A DNA stretch of 64,000 nt. It comes from Paraburkholderia rhynchosiae. Its GTDB lineage: Bacteria; Pseudomonadota; Gammaproteobacteria; Burkholderiales; Burkholderiaceae. The position numbers and the translations under genes were made by a program. The stretch is from the NCBI RefSeq assembly GCF_002879865.1, contig NZ_PNXY01000010.1, positions 62,001 to 126,000 on the forward strand, written 5' to 3'. Of this stretch, positions 28,474 to 37,799 are shown piece after piece. Positions within the stretch are counted from its first letter, which is position 1. Each line of letters begins with the position of its first letter. A model generated the notes under the pieces. It worked only from the letters and a program-made list of their open reading frames with translations, did not search any database and had not been told where the DNA came from.

Positions 28474-30807
28474 ATGCAAGGGACCGACCGCACCTTGCCC
28501 TTAGCCGATGCGCTGTTCGAGCACGCCGCCTGCGGGCTCGTCGTCACGGATCCCGACGGCCGCATCGTGCGCGCCAACGCGACCTTCTGCAAATGGCTCG
28601 GCTATGGCGCCGCAGAACTCTCGCAAGGCGTCGGTCTTCAGGACCTGCTCACCGCCGGCGGCAAGGTGTTCTTTCAGACGCATTGGGCGCCGCTTCTGCA
28701 GATGCAAGGCTCGGTCGCCGAAGTCAAGCTGAACATGATGCATCGCGACGGCCGTACGGTGCCGACGCTGCTCAATGCCGTGCGCCGCGTTCATGGCGAA
28801 CAGAGCTACTTCGAAGTGGCGGTGCTGATCGTCGCGGATCGTCATAAGTACGAGCAGGAGCTATTGCTCGCGCGGCGTAATGCCGAGGCGTCCGTGGCCG
28901 CCCATCAGCGGGCGCAAAGAGAGTTGCAGGAAAGCCGCGACGTGTTGAGTCTCGCGATGCGCGGCGCGCGCATGGGCGCGTGGTCGCACGAACCGAAGAC
29001 CGGCAAATTCTGGTGGAGCCGCGAATTGGAAGCGCTCGCGGGTTACGCTGAAGGACGTTTAGCCAACACGCCGCGCGGCTTTTTCGAACTGATCCACCCG
29101 GGCGATCTGCTTGCGCTGAACGAAGCCGTCGATCACGCGGTGCGAAGCCGGGAGGACTACGTCGCCGAGTTCCGCTTCCTGCATGCGAGCGGCGACTGGT
29201 GCTGGATGGAAGGCCGCGGCCGCGCCACCTACGACGACGAGGGCGAGCCGCTGATGATTTACGGCCTCGGCATCGACATTACCGAGGGCAAGCAGGCGCA
29301 GACCGTATTGCTGCGCCAGGCCGCGATTTTCGAGCATCTGAACGACGCAATCGTGATCACCGATTTGCGCGGCAATATCACCGACTTCAACGTCGGCGGC
29401 GAACGCATGCTGGGTTATCGCATGCGCGAGGTTCTCGGCAAGCCGGTCTCGATCTTCCTGCCGCCCGAAGACGCAGTGCGTATTCGCCGCGAAGTGCTCG
29501 CGGGTCTCGGCGCGTACGGCACCTGGCGCGGCGAGCTGCCGTTCGTGCGGCACGACGGTTCGCGCGGCGTCTGCGAAACCGTGGTCAAGCCGCTCGCCAA
29601 CGCGCGTGGCGACATCTACGGCGCGGTCAGCATCAATCGTGACATTACCGAGCGGCGGCGCGCCGAACAGCAACTCACGCGGCTTAACCTCGAACTCTCG
29701 AAGGCCGATCGTCGCAAGGACGAATTTCTCGCCACGCTCGCGCATGAACTGCGCAATCCGCTTGCGCCGATGCGCAACGTCCTCGAAATTCTGCGTGCAA
29801 AAGAATTCGACGACCCGCAATTGAACTGGTCGCGCGACGTGTTCTCCCGCCAATTGCAACATATGACGCATCTCGTGGACGACCTGCTGGAAGTCTCGCG
29901 AATTACGCAGGGCAAGCTCGAATTGCGCAAGCAGCGCCTCGAACTCGCACGCGCGATGCAATCCGCGATGGAAGCCGCGCGTGCCACCGTGCAGGCCTCC
30001 GAGCATCATTTGAGCGTGACATTGCCCGGCGAGCCGCTGTTTCTCGACGCCGATCCCACGCGTCTTTCGCAAATGATCCTCAATCTGCTGAACAACGCGG
30101 CCAAGTACACGCCGCCTGGCGGCAGCATCTCGCTTGCCGCGCGACGCGAGGGCAACGAGGCCGTGATCGTGGTGCGCGATTCGGGCATCGGCATTCCTCG
30201 CGAACATCTGAACAGCGTGTTCGAAATGTTCTCGCAACTCGCGCCCGCGCTCGATCGCTCGCAAGGCGGACTCGGCATCGGCCTCGCGCTGGTGCGCGGC
30301 CTCGCGGAATTGCACGGCGGCACGGTCGCGGCATTCAGCGGCGGTCCGGGCGCGGGCAGCGAGTTTGTGATTCGCCTGCCGTTGTCGAGTGCCGCCGATG
30401 CGCCGGCTGACACGACGCAGCCAGAGAAGCCGCCGGCCACCGGCCTGCGGATTGTGATCGTCGACGACAACGCGGACGCCGCCGAGAGCCTCGCGATGGT
30501 GCTCGAACTCGAGGGCCACGACGTGCGCACGGCCAGCGACGGCATCGCGGGTCTCGAACTGATCGCCGAATTCGCCCCACAGGCGGTGATTCTCGACATC
30601 GGCCTGCCGCTGCTCAACGGCTACGAAGTGGCGCGCCGCGTTCGCCGCGATTATCCCGAGGCGGGCATCCGGCTGATCGCGGTGACAGGTTGGGGCCAGC
30701 AGCAGGACAAGCAGACTGCCGTGGAAGCCGGCTTCGATCATCACTTCACGAAGCCGGTCGATCCCAACGAACTGCAGCGGGTGCTGAGCGGACAGCAGAG
30801 CGGATGA
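28474..30807 (+). CDS. PAS-containing soluble hybrid histidine kinase
   Basis: 777 residues without membrane spans. Three PAS regions lie at about 8-120, 155-275 (with PAC) and 280-395, then HisKA with His424 in FLATLAHELRNPLAPM, N-box ILNLLNNAAKYTPPGG, G-boxes DSGIGIP and GGLGIGLAL, and a C-terminal receiver with Asp708 in AVILDIGLPLLNG. The start is ATG at 28474; the frame extends into the hydrolase gene. It is 4 nt after the RsbQ-like gene and overlaps zapE by 4 nt. The signal is probably cytoplasmic. No DNA-binding partner is adjacent. Confidence 0.94.
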   Translation: MQGTDRTLPLADALFEHAACGLVVTDPDGRIVRANATFCKWLGYGAAELSQGVGLQDLLTAGGKVFFQTHWAPLLQMQGSVAEVKLNMMHRDGRTVPTLLNAVRRVHGEQSYFEVAVLIVADRHKYEQELLLARRNAEASVAAHQRAQRELQESRDVLSLAMRGARMGAWSHEPKTGKFWWSRELEALAGYAEGRLANTPRGFFELIHPGDLLALNEAVDHAVRSREDYVAEFRFLHASGDWCWMEGRGRATYDDEGEPLMIYGLGIDITEGKQAQTVLLRQAAIFEHLNDAIVITDLRGNITDFNVGGERMLGYRMREVLGKPVSIFLPPEDAVRIRREVLAGLGAYGTWRGELPFVRHDGSRGVCETVVKPLANARGDIYGAVSINRDITERRRAEQQLTRLNLELSKADRRKDEFLATLAHELRNPLAPMRNVLEILRAKEFDDPQLNWSRDVFSRQLQHMTHLVDDLLEVSRITQGKLELRKQRLELARAMQSAMEAARATVQASEHHLSVTLPGEPLFLDADPTRLSQMILNLLNNAAKYTPPGGSISLAARREGNEAVIVVRDSGIGIPREHLNSVFEMFSQLAPALDRSQGGLGIGLALVRGLAELHGGTVAAFSGGPGAGSEFVIRLPLSSAADAPADTTQPEKPPATGLRIVIVDDNADAAESLAMVLELEGHDVRTASDGIAGLELIAEFAPQAVILDIGLPLLNGYEVARRVRRDYPEAGIRLIAVTGWGQQQDKQTAVEAGFDHHFTKPVDPNELQRVLSGQQSG

Positions 30808-31898
30808 ACTCGCGCATGCTTGACGAAGCTCAGGTCACACGCAGCCTCGCCGCACGCAACATCATGCCTGATGCGAAGCAGCGCGATGCCATCGCGGCGC
30901 TGGTCGCCATGTTCAGCTCGGCGTTCGGCACGACGGTGGGCCGCGTTGGCTCGCAGCAATATCAGGGCGTCTACTGCCACGGAATGCCTGGGCGCGGCAA
31001 GAGTCTCGTAGTCGATACCGTGTTCGAACTGGCGAACTGCCGCAAGCGGCGCCTGCACTTCCACGAATTTCTACGTGAGATGAACCGGCGCCTCGTGAGC
31101 GAGCCGCGTGGCGACGACCGGCTCGGTTCGGTGTCGAAGCAATGGCTCCACGGAATCGAGCTGTTGTGCTTCGACGAATTTCATGTGCACGACATTGCCG
31201 ATGCTTTTCTGATGGGCCGCTTTCTCGACACTGCGATCAAACTCGGCACACACATCATGCTGACGTCGAACTATGCGCCCGACGGTCTGCTGTCCGATCC
31301 CGAGTTTCACGAACGTTTCGCGCCGACCATCCAGCAGATCAAGCGGCATTTCCACGTGATTCATTTCGATGGTGCACGCGACTATCGTTTCGGCGGCGAA
31401 ACGCATGAAACGCCGCGTTTCTTCTCGCCGCTCGACGCATCGACTAGCAACGCGCTGCGGCAAGTCTTCCTACGCCATGAAAGCAGCGGCGCATTGGAAC
31501 CCGCGAAGGTCAGCGCCGCGGGCCGCCCGCTCGCCGCACGTGGGGTGGGCGCGGCAGTGTTGTGGGCCGACTTTGACAATCTGTGCGTGGCGAGCCGTTC
31601 GCATCTCGACTATCTCGATCTCGCCGAACGATGGCATGGGCTCATTGTCGATAACGTGCAGACAGAGTGGCTCACGAAATCGCACACGTTGCAGCGGTTC
31701 GTGTGGCTCGTCGATATTTTCTACGACCGTAAGCGCGCGCTGTTCATTGCGTCGGATCAGCCGATTCAGACTGCGTTGCGCGGACTCGAAGGCGCACATG
31801 ATCTTTCGAGAACGCGGAGCCGGCTCGCCGAAATGCAATCGCGCGCTTATCGCAGCACGCTCGACAACGCGATGGACGCAAGTCACCCGGGACGATAA
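30804..31898 (+). CDS. zapE: ZapE/AFG1-like ATPase
   Basis: 364 residues. Walker A GVYCHGMPGRGKSLVVD (Lys66), Walker B ELLCFDEFHVHDIADA and sensor ILMTSNYAPDGL-like LTSNYAPDGLL mark the AFG1/LACE1 family. E. coli ZapE modulates FtsZ ring stability. The start ATG at 30804 overlaps the kinase TGA as ATGA; the frame opens further upstream inside the kinase gene. A strong terminator follows the stop. Many beta-proteobacteria have a second zapE with sdh genes; this copy could be a paralogue with a divergent role. Confidence 0.9.
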   Translation: MNSRMLDEAQVTRSLAARNIMPDAKQRDAIAALVAMFSSAFGTTVGRVGSQQYQGVYCHGMPGRGKSLVVDTVFELANCRKRRLHFHEFLREMNRRLVSEPRGDDRLGSVSKQWLHGIELLCFDEFHVHDIADAFLMGRFLDTAIKLGTHIMLTSNYAPDGLLSDPEFHERFAPTIQQIKRHFHVIHFDGARDYRFGGETHETPRFFSPLDASTSNALRQVFLRHESSGALEPAKVSAAGRPLAARGVGAAVLWADFDNLCVASRSHLDYLDLAERWHGLIVDNVQTEWLTKSHTLQRFVWLVDIFYDRKRALFIASDQPIQTALRGLEGAHDLSRTRSRLAEMQSRAYRSTLDNAMDASHPGR

Positions 31899-31932
31899 AA
31901 AAACCGGCGGCTTTGAAACACCGCCGGTTTGT
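31897..31932. terminator. Strong bidirectional intrinsic terminator
   Basis: A perfect 10-bp stem AAACCGGCGG / CCGCCGGTTT with a 10-nt loop (31901-31930), flanked by an A-run and T-run. It separates convergent zapE and transketolase and can serve both strands. Confidence 0.93.
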
Positions 31933-31950
31933 TCAAAGCGCACGAATGCA

Positions 31951-34035
31951 CTACTCCTGGCTGCGCTTGCCCTGAACCCGCGCGATCTGCTGTTTGGCCG
32001 CTTCGTATACACGCTCCGGTGTAAAGCCGAACTTCTTCTTCAGATCGGCAAGCGGCGCCGACGCGCCGAACGTATGCATGACCACTTGCGCACCGAGCCG
32101 GCCCACATAGCGGTCCCAGCCAAGCGTGGCTGCCTGCTCGACCGCCACGCGCGCGTCGACTTCGGGCGGCAGCACGGCGTCCCGATACGCGTCGTCCTGC
32201 CGCTCGAAAATATCCCATGACGGCATCGAGACTACGCGTGCAGCGATGCCCTCGCCCTTCAACTTCTCATAGACGTCGACGCATATTGACAACTCACTGC
32301 CCGTTGCGAGCAGGATCACTTGCGGCTTCTGTCCGTCGGGCGCATCGGCGAGCACATAAGCGCCCTTTTGCACGCCGGCCGCCGGCGCATAGCGGCTACG
32401 GTCCAGCGTGGGCAGCGGCTGCCGCGACACGACAATGCACGCCGGCCGCCGCCGCTGCGTGAGCGCGACGCGCCATGCTTCGGCCACTTCGTTCGCGTCG
32501 CCGGGACGCAGCACGGTAAGACCGGGCACGCCTCGCAGCGACGCCAGTTGCTCGATCGGCTGATGCGTCGGACCATCTTCGCCGACGCCGATCGAGTCGT
32601 GCGTGAACACATAGATCGCCTCGACTTCCATAATCGCCGACAGGCGGATCGGCGGCTTCATGTAGTCGCTAAAAATGAGGAACGTCGCACCGTACGGACG
32701 CAGATTCGACAACGCGAGGCCGTTGACCACGGCGCCCATTCCATGCTCGCGAATACCGAAATGCAGATTACGGCCGCCGTAGTTGTCGTATTCGAAACTG
32801 CCCGCACCTTCGAATTTCAGATTCGTTTTCGTGGATGGCGAGAGGTCGGCTGCGCCGCCGATTATCCACGGAACACGCGCGGCAATCGCGTTGAGCACTT
32901 TGCCCGACGACTCACGCGACGCCATGCCTTTCGGGTCCGCATCGAAAGTGGGAATGTCGGTGTCCCAGCCCACTGGCAATTCATGCGCCTCCATCTGCGC
33001 GAACTCGCGCGACAGTTCCGGATATTGCTTGCTGTACGTGTCGTATTTCGCCTGCCATTGCTCCCGCGCCGCTTTGCCGCGCGCGCCGATGCCCGCGGCG
33101 AAACGCTCATGTACGCCGTCGGGCACGTAGAAAAATTTGTCTTCGGGCCAACCATAGAACTTCTTCGCGAGCGCGACTTCCTCGACACCGAGCGCCTCGC
33201 CGTGCGCGGACGCCGTGTCCTGCTTGTGCGGCGCGCCCCAGCCGATGATGCTGTTGACCACGATTAGCGTCGGCCTGTCGGTAATGCTGTTCGCTTCGAC
33301 GAGCGCGGCTTCGAACGCGGCGGCGTCGTTCGCATCGTTCACATGCAGCGTATGCCAGTTGTAGCCGCGAAAGCGGCTCTCCACGTCGTCGCTATAGGCG
33401 AGATCCGTGTGGCCTTCAATCGTCACGCGATTGCTGTCGTAGATCCAGATCAGATTGGACAGCTTCAGATGGCCCGCGAGTGAGGCCGCTTCGTGCGAGA
33501 TGCCTTCCATCATGTCGCCGTCGCCGCACAGCGCGTAGACGCGGTAATCGAACAGCGGCGCGTCCGGCTTGTTGAAGCGGTTCTCGTACCAGCGCGCCGC
33601 CATCGCCATGCCGACGCTGTTGCCGAGGCCCTGGCCGAGCGGACCCGTGGTCGTTTCCACGCCGGTCGTCATCCGGTACTCGGGATGCCCCGGCGTTTTG
33701 CTGTCGATCTGGCGGAACCGCTCGATGTCCTCGAGCGAGACGGCGGGCTTGCCGGTCGGTTTGCCGTCTTCGTCAACGGCCTTCACGTTCGCCAGATGCA
33801 GCAGCGAATACAGCAGCATCGACGCATGTCCGACCGACAGCACGAAGCGGTCACGGTTCGGCCACAACGGCTCGTCCGGGTCGTAACGCAGATGGTTTTG
33901 CCACAGATGGTAGGCGACCGGCGCGAGCGCCATGGGCGTGCCGGGGTGGCCTGAATTCGCCTTTTGCACGGCGTCCATCGACAGCGTGCGGATCGTATTG
34001 ATGCACAACTGATCGAGGGCGGGATCGTTTTGCAT
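31951..34035 (-). CDS. tkt: Transketolase
   Basis: Transfers two-carbon units between pentose and hexose phosphates with ThDP. 694 residues: TLSMDAVQKANSGHPGTPMA at the N-terminus, GPLGQGLGNSVGMAMA, ThDP motif ALCGDGDMMEGISHEAASLA, and FIFSDYM-like FLIFSDYMKP with THDSIGVGEDGPTHQPIEQL in the middle domain. The start is ATG at 34035 with AAGGAG 7 nt upstream. It stands alone with a shared terminator. It complements gnd and xfp in the pentose-phosphate and phosphoketolase routes. Confidence 0.97.
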   Translation of the reverse strand: MQNDPALDQLCINTIRTLSMDAVQKANSGHPGTPMALAPVAYHLWQNHLRYDPDEPLWPNRDRFVLSVGHASMLLYSLLHLANVKAVDEDGKPTGKPAVSLEDIERFRQIDSKTPGHPEYRMTTGVETTTGPLGQGLGNSVGMAMAARWYENRFNKPDAPLFDYRVYALCGDGDMMEGISHEAASLAGHLKLSNLIWIYDSNRVTIEGHTDLAYSDDVESRFRGYNWHTLHVNDANDAAAFEAALVEANSITDRPTLIVVNSIIGWGAPHKQDTASAHGEALGVEEVALAKKFYGWPEDKFFYVPDGVHERFAAGIGARGKAAREQWQAKYDTYSKQYPELSREFAQMEAHELPVGWDTDIPTFDADPKGMASRESSGKVLNAIAARVPWIIGGAADLSPSTKTNLKFEGAGSFEYDNYGGRNLHFGIREHGMGAVVNGLALSNLRPYGATFLIFSDYMKPPIRLSAIMEVEAIYVFTHDSIGVGEDGPTHQPIEQLASLRGVPGLTVLRPGDANEVAEAWRVALTQRRRPACIVVSRQPLPTLDRSRYAPAAGVQKGAYVLADAPDGQKPQVILLATGSELSICVDVYEKLKGEGIAARVVSMPSWDIFERQDDAYRDAVLPPEVDARVAVEQAATLGWDRYVGRLGAQVVMHTFGASAPLADLKKKFGFTPERVYEAAKQQIARVQGKRSQE

Positions 34036-34319
34036 GGGACACTCCTTGTTCGGCCGTTGAGGATATGGCCGGCGCGCGCTGCCGCGACGTCGCCGGCGAA
34101 CGGTGGTCATGGGAAACAACGCATGAAGAAGTCGGCAAGGTTTGTCGATGATGCGCCGATGCGCGCAAATGTGCACGCGGCGTGGCATCGCGGCTCTCAT
34201 GCGCTGGCGCTGATGCGGGCGTGTCTTTCAGCGAGCTTGCGAATCGTCGTGGTTTCCGCGGCGCACTGCGAACGGCAATGGGCGCGAGCACGGCGTGCAA
34301 AACCGGCGCGACGCAGCCA

Positions 34320-34865
34320 CTAAGCCGCGTTCAGCCAGTGCTCGCAAAGCGGCCCGTGCTTGCCGTCGACGGGGTCCATCGGCGGAAACGGCAGCGCGTG
34401 CATTGCCGCGAGTTCCTGCGGCGTGAGTGCGTCACGTCGAATATCCCACTGCTGCCCTGCCGGATAGGCTCCCACAACGCGAAAATGGCCCTCGAACGAT
34501 TTCAGGCAATGACCAGTGCCGGCCGGCAGCAGCAACACGTCGCCAGCAGAAACGCTCACCACCTTCGCACCTGGACCGCCGACGATCACGTCAGCGGAAC
34601 CCTCGGTGACGCCGAGCACTTCGTGCGCGGTCGAGTGGAAATGATGGTAGTCGAAGATGCCGTCGCGCCATTGCGGCGGCCATTGGTTGCGAGCGAATAG
34701 CAGTTCGAACGCGGCGGCAAGATCGCCGATGGCGGGATCGACAGCCTGCCGGTAAATCACGACCGGCAGCTTGCGGTTATTCGGTACCCAATCGTGCGGT
34801 TCCAGCATGAATGCTTCGTACTCGGTTTGAACCGCATCGAATGCGTGCTTCAACTCTTCCTGCAT
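34320..34865 (-). CDS. Cupin-domain protein (YjlB-like)
   Basis: 181 residues with a single cupin barrel. The metal-site motif is DYHHFHSTAHEVLGVTEG, followed by GDVLLLPAGTGHCLKSF with the later His. It resembles YjlB-type cupins of unknown reaction. The start is ATG at 34865 with AGGAG 7 nt upstream; a much longer open frame to 35159 crosses the next small gene and is rejected. It is preceded on the same strand by two small genes, with a 197-nt gap. Confidence 0.88.
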   Translation of the reverse strand: MQEELKHAFDAVQTEYEAFMLEPHDWVPNNRKLPVVIYRQAVDPAIGDLAAAFELLFARNQWPPQWRDGIFDYHHFHSTAHEVLGVTEGSADVIVGGPGAKVVSVSAGDVLLLPAGTGHCLKSFEGHFRVVGAYPAGQQWDIRRDALTPQELAAMHALPFPPMDPVDGKHGPLCEHWLNAA

Positions 34866-35062
34866 GGTTGGCTCCTGTGCGTAGCAATGGCGTCGAGTTT
34901 GCGGTGCGCGTCGGCGGGGCCCGCGTTGCACGAGCCGGTCGCGAGAGGCGCGTTTTGCACTGCCGCACAAACCGCGCCCGCCTCGCGCATTTCCACATGG
35001 TCGACACTCGATGCCGGACGCGCCTTTTGCCCCGCGTTCAACGCGCGCTGGGCAGCATGGGT

Positions 35063-35233
35063 TCAACCACCGCCGATGCCTTGCAGCACTTTGCCCGTGC
35101 CGCCACACACCGTGCATTGCGTGCCTTCGACCTTGCCGGTGCCGTGGCAAGCGCGGCAAATATCTTCACCGACGCCCGGTGCGTCGGGCGGCGCTTCATC
35201 GCCGGGGTTCAGGGGTTCGTTGTCCTGTTGCAT
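35063..35233 (-). CDS. Small DnaJ-type zinc-finger protein
   Basis: 56 residues. Two CxxCxGxG units, ICRACHGTGKVEG and CTVCGGTGKVL, make one DnaJ central-domain zinc site; the first 25 residues are acidic and Pro-rich. No J-domain is present. GGAGAG lies 6 nt before the ATG. Isolated CxxCxGxG proteins may act as zinc-bound redox or chaperone adaptors; nothing more specific can be said. It follows a small hypothetical gene by 26 nt and is likely co-transcribed with it. Confidence 0.82.
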   Translation of the reverse strand: MQQDNEPLNPGDEAPPDAPGVGEDICRACHGTGKVEGTQCTVCGGTGKVLQGIGGG

Positions 35234-35259
35234 GTGTCTCTCCGTTCAGTTTGACGGCA

Positions 35260-35520
35260 TCAGTTCTGGTGCGACGCGCGGCCGCCGCCGCCCGCGGGTT
35301 CGCCGTGGGTGCCGGTGCCGAGCGGCACTTCGGCGGTCTGCTCGGGATGCTGGTCGGAGCGCCGCGGATTGGTTTCGTCCGCGACGCCGGTCTGTACGAC
35401 AGGCTCGATGCCGAGCGGACTCGGTTCCACGTAGTGCGTGCCGCTCGGCTTGTTGCGCTCTTTCACTTCCGGCGAAACCTCGGGAGCGTCGGAATTCTCG
35501 CGGGGTGTGTCGGGCTGCAT
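35260..35520 (-). CDS. Small hydrophilic hypothetical protein
   Basis: 86 residues, MQPDTPRENSDAPEVSPEVK and onward, rich in Pro, Glu, Thr and Gly, with no hydrophobic stretch and a Gly-rich C-terminus. It is probably disordered. AAAAGGAGAG sits just before the ATG. It leads a two-gene set with the zinc-finger protein and is divergent from the 78-residue gene at 35676. No family recognised. Confidence 0.75.
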   Translation of the reverse strand: MQPDTPRENSDAPEVSPEVKERNKPSGTHYVEPSPLGIEPVVQTGVADETNPRRSDQHPEQTAEVPLGTGTHGEPAGGGGRASHQN

Positions 35521-35675
35521 ATCGCTCTCCTTTTATCGGCTACCTTTTTATTTCCAGCAACATACGGACCCTGCGTGTCCCGCGTGGGTCCGGTGCGTAT
35601 GCACGCGTATTGGGCACATCCATTGCGGGAAAAAAGCTGAAGCTCCGGATTCATCTTTGTAAAAAGGAGAACCCC

Positions 35676-35912
35676 ATGACGATCACGACAATTCGCGTAT
35701 CCGACACCGAAGTGCAGGTCGAACGAACGCTGTACACGTTCGCGCAGAAGAGCGACGCGGATGCCTTCGCGCAGTGCGTAGTGAACGATTCGATCGACGC
35801 GTGTTATCGCAGCCATCCGCCCGTGTCGGCGCGGCCCACGGTGCCGGACGAACATCCTGACGATCCGAATCGCGGCAGCACGATCTCGCCGTCGCTCGGC
35901 GGAATGCCTTAA
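35676..35912 (+). CDS. Small hypothetical protein, 78 aa
   Basis: Begins MTITTIRVSDTEVQVERTLY, with an alpha/beta-looking first half (TFAQKSDADAFAQCVVND) and a Pro/Asp-rich disordered tail. AAAAAGGAGA is placed 5 nt before the ATG, a very strong SD that picks this start within a much longer open frame. No domain recognised. It lies among other small SD-rich genes and converges with the 81-residue gene. Confidence 0.78.
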   Translation: MTITTIRVSDTEVQVERTLYTFAQKSDADAFAQCVVNDSIDACYRSHPPVSARPTVPDEHPDDPNRGSTISPSLGGMP

Positions 35913-35950
35913 AACGTGGCTCGGGCACCGCTCGACGCAGCGTTCAACGT

Positions 35951-36196
35951 TCACTTCTCCGGCGACGCGCGGTCCGCCGCCACGATCTGCCTGCCATATT
36001 CGATGGCGGCGCGGCGCGCCTCGTCGGCGGTCTCGTACGGCCCGATTTCAGGCGCGCCATCGAATGGGAAAAGAATCCTCCTGTCCGCTTTTCTGACGAC
36101 CTTGAGACCACCTACGTAACGGCCGTCGCCTGTTCCGTGATAGCTGGCGTAAATCTCGAACTCGTCGTCAGCGACGTCGGCCCTGTGTCGCGCCAT
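35951..36196 (-). CDS. Small Burkholderiales-type protein (DUF6723-like)
   Basis: 81 residues. It reads DDEFEIYASYHGTGDGRYVG, then VVRKADRRILFPFDGAPEIG, then DEARRAAIEYGRQIV, a compact beta-rich plus helix pattern I recall as DUF6723 (moderate certainty). AAGGAA lies before the ATG at 36196; the frame opens to 36268 without a site. No function known. Confidence 0.75.
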   Translation of the reverse strand: MARHRADVADDEFEIYASYHGTGDGRYVGGLKVVRKADRRILFPFDGAPEIGPYETADEARRAAIEYGRQIVAADRASPEK

Positions 36197-36384
36197 TTGT
36201 ATATTCCTTGTCCCTGTACTTTCAGTGTTCGATCGCACCCACGCTTTGCCGCGCAATGCCATTCGCATCGTGCGTCACGGAAGCGAGCAATAGGCGTTCC
36301 ACACGGGAGAGGCGCTACGCAAAAGGCGATGGACGGATGGCGAGTGGCATGCGCATTGCACGCATGAAGACATAGGAGGTAACG

Positions 36385-36597
36385 ATGACTCTGTCAGACA
36401 CGCATGACGTGCCGCCGTTCGTCATGCATACGCCGATGCCGCCCGAGATTGATCCGGAGGCACCACCGCCTCCGAACATCGATCCGGATCCGCCCCCCAC
36501 GCCCGACGACGAGCCTGGCGGCCCGCCGCCCGGCGCACCCGACGGCGACCCGCCAGCGAAACCGCCGCCGATGCGTGCGCGACAGCGCCTTGCATGA
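36385..36597 (+). CDS. Small proline-rich acidic protein
   Basis: 70 residues, about one third proline, in runs such as PPPPNIDPDPPPTPDDEPGG, with a basic C-terminal end RARQRLA. AGGAGGTAACG directly precedes the ATG, one of the best SDs in the window, so translation is likely. No signal peptide. It is probably an extended, disordered protein; function unknown. It converges on the porin. Confidence 0.7.
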   Translation: MTLSDTHDVPPFVMHTPMPPEIDPEAPPPPNIDPDPPPTPDDEPGGPPPGAPDGDPPAKPPPMRARQRLA

Positions 36598-36692
36598 CGG
36601 GCGTGCGATGACGCCGCTAACGACGACGCACTCGGGCGAATGCTCTTTAGCGATGCGCTATCGATGCCGCCGCCACACACTCACGCTGCGCA

Positions 36693-37799
36693 TCAGAACT
36701 GATGCAGCATGCCGACATACGCGCCGGTTTGCGATTCGCCGACGAGTGGACTCGTGTTGCTAGTCGAATCGCGCGGCGATGCTTCGAGCGAGAAGTTCGC
36801 GTTGCTGCTGTTGCGCACGTAGCCGACGGTGCCGTAGACGAACGTGCGCTTCGAGAGGTTGTAGGTCGTGCCGAGCACATACATCATTGCGTGACCGGAG
36901 GGATCGTGCGCGGCGTTGCCGGTGCCGTCGCCGACTTTCACGTAGTAGCCGCCGGCGGTTACAGCCCAGCGTGGCTGGAAGTTGTAGGTCGCGCCTAGCC
37001 AGTAATGGTCGGCGCTATCCGGCACTCCCGCCGGCGAATCCGGCGCCGAGTAATGCGTATAGGCGCCCTGAATCTTCACCGCATCGAAATGGACGTTCGC
37101 ACCGACGAAGTACTCGCGCGAGCTCTGAAAGATATTCGAGAACCGGCCATTGCTGTCGCGCAGTTCGTCGTAGATGCCGCGCACGTCGAAGCGTGGCGAA
37201 TGATAGGTCAGCATGATGCCGTCGGAGCGGCCGAACTCGCCGCTCGCGCCGCTGTTGAACGCGCCGGGCTGATTGCCGAAGGCATATTGCGCCTGTACGT
37301 CGAAGCCCCAGAACACCGGGCTGTGATATTCGACGTTATTGCTGGTTTGCTGCCAGTTGCGCCCACGCACGAGCGATGCCGATGAAAAGGCCTGCTGCAC
37401 GAACGGATCGAATTCCCACACGCCGTCGCTGTCGATAAACAGATTGCGGCCGGCTTGCAGCGTGCCCCAGTGCTGGCTGCTGAGACCCACGAATGCGCGC
37501 CGCGACCAGAGACGTCCACCGCTCGTCGTACCGTCCATCACTTGCAGGCCGGTTTCCAGGTTGAAGATTGCCTTCAGTCCGCCGCCCAGTTCTTCATTGC
37601 CTTTGAGGCCGAGCATACTGGTGCCCCAATCGCCGCCTTCCGCGCGCCAACGGCTCGCACTTCCGCCCGCGCCATTGTTAATGTGATTCATATACTCGAC
37701 GCCGGCATCCAGACGGCCATAGAGCGTCACGCTCGTTTGACCGTATGCAAGAGGACTTGCCACCGCAAGAGCGGTCACCAGTTTTATGTGTAGTCTCAT
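36693..37799 (-). CDS. Outer-membrane porin (Gram-negative general porin family)
   Basis: 368 residues. Sec signal MRLHIKLVTALAVASPLAYG, mature start QTSVTLYGRLDAGVEYM, loop 3 region and many amphipathic strands, with C-terminal Phe in GAYVGMLHQF needed for outer-membrane assembly. It matches the 16-stranded trimeric porins of Burkholderiales (OpcP/Omp38 type). The start ATG is at 37799; the frame opens to 38021 without an SD. A 12-bp triple repeat lies in the leader region. It is monocistronic. Confidence 0.94.
   Translation of the reverse strand: MRLHIKLVTALAVASPLAYGQTSVTLYGRLDAGVEYMNHINNGAGGSASRWRAEGGDWGTSMLGLKGNEELGGGLKAIFNLETGLQVMDGTTSGGRLWSRRAFVGLSSQHWGTLQAGRNLFIDSDGVWEFDPFVQQAFSSASLVRGRNWQQTSNNVEYHSPVFWGFDVQAQYAFGNQPGAFNSGASGEFGRSDGIMLTYHSPRFDVRGIYDELRDSNGRFSNIFQSSREYFVGANVHFDAVKIQGAYTHYSAPDSPAGVPDSADHYWLGATYNFQPRWAVTAGGYYVKVGDGTGNAAHDPSGHAMMYVLGTTYNLSKRTFVYGTVGYVRNSSNANFSLEASPRDSTSNTSPLVGESQTGAYVGMLHQF

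Noticed and set aside
29059..30744. 561-codon minus-strand frame
   Set aside because: Antisense to the PAS hybrid kinase, whose motifs are intact; the frame is an artefact of high GC.
34794..35912. Long plus-strand frame of 372 codons
   Set aside because: Only the last 78 codons start with a strong SD (35676); the rest overlaps two minus-strand genes with domain evidence.
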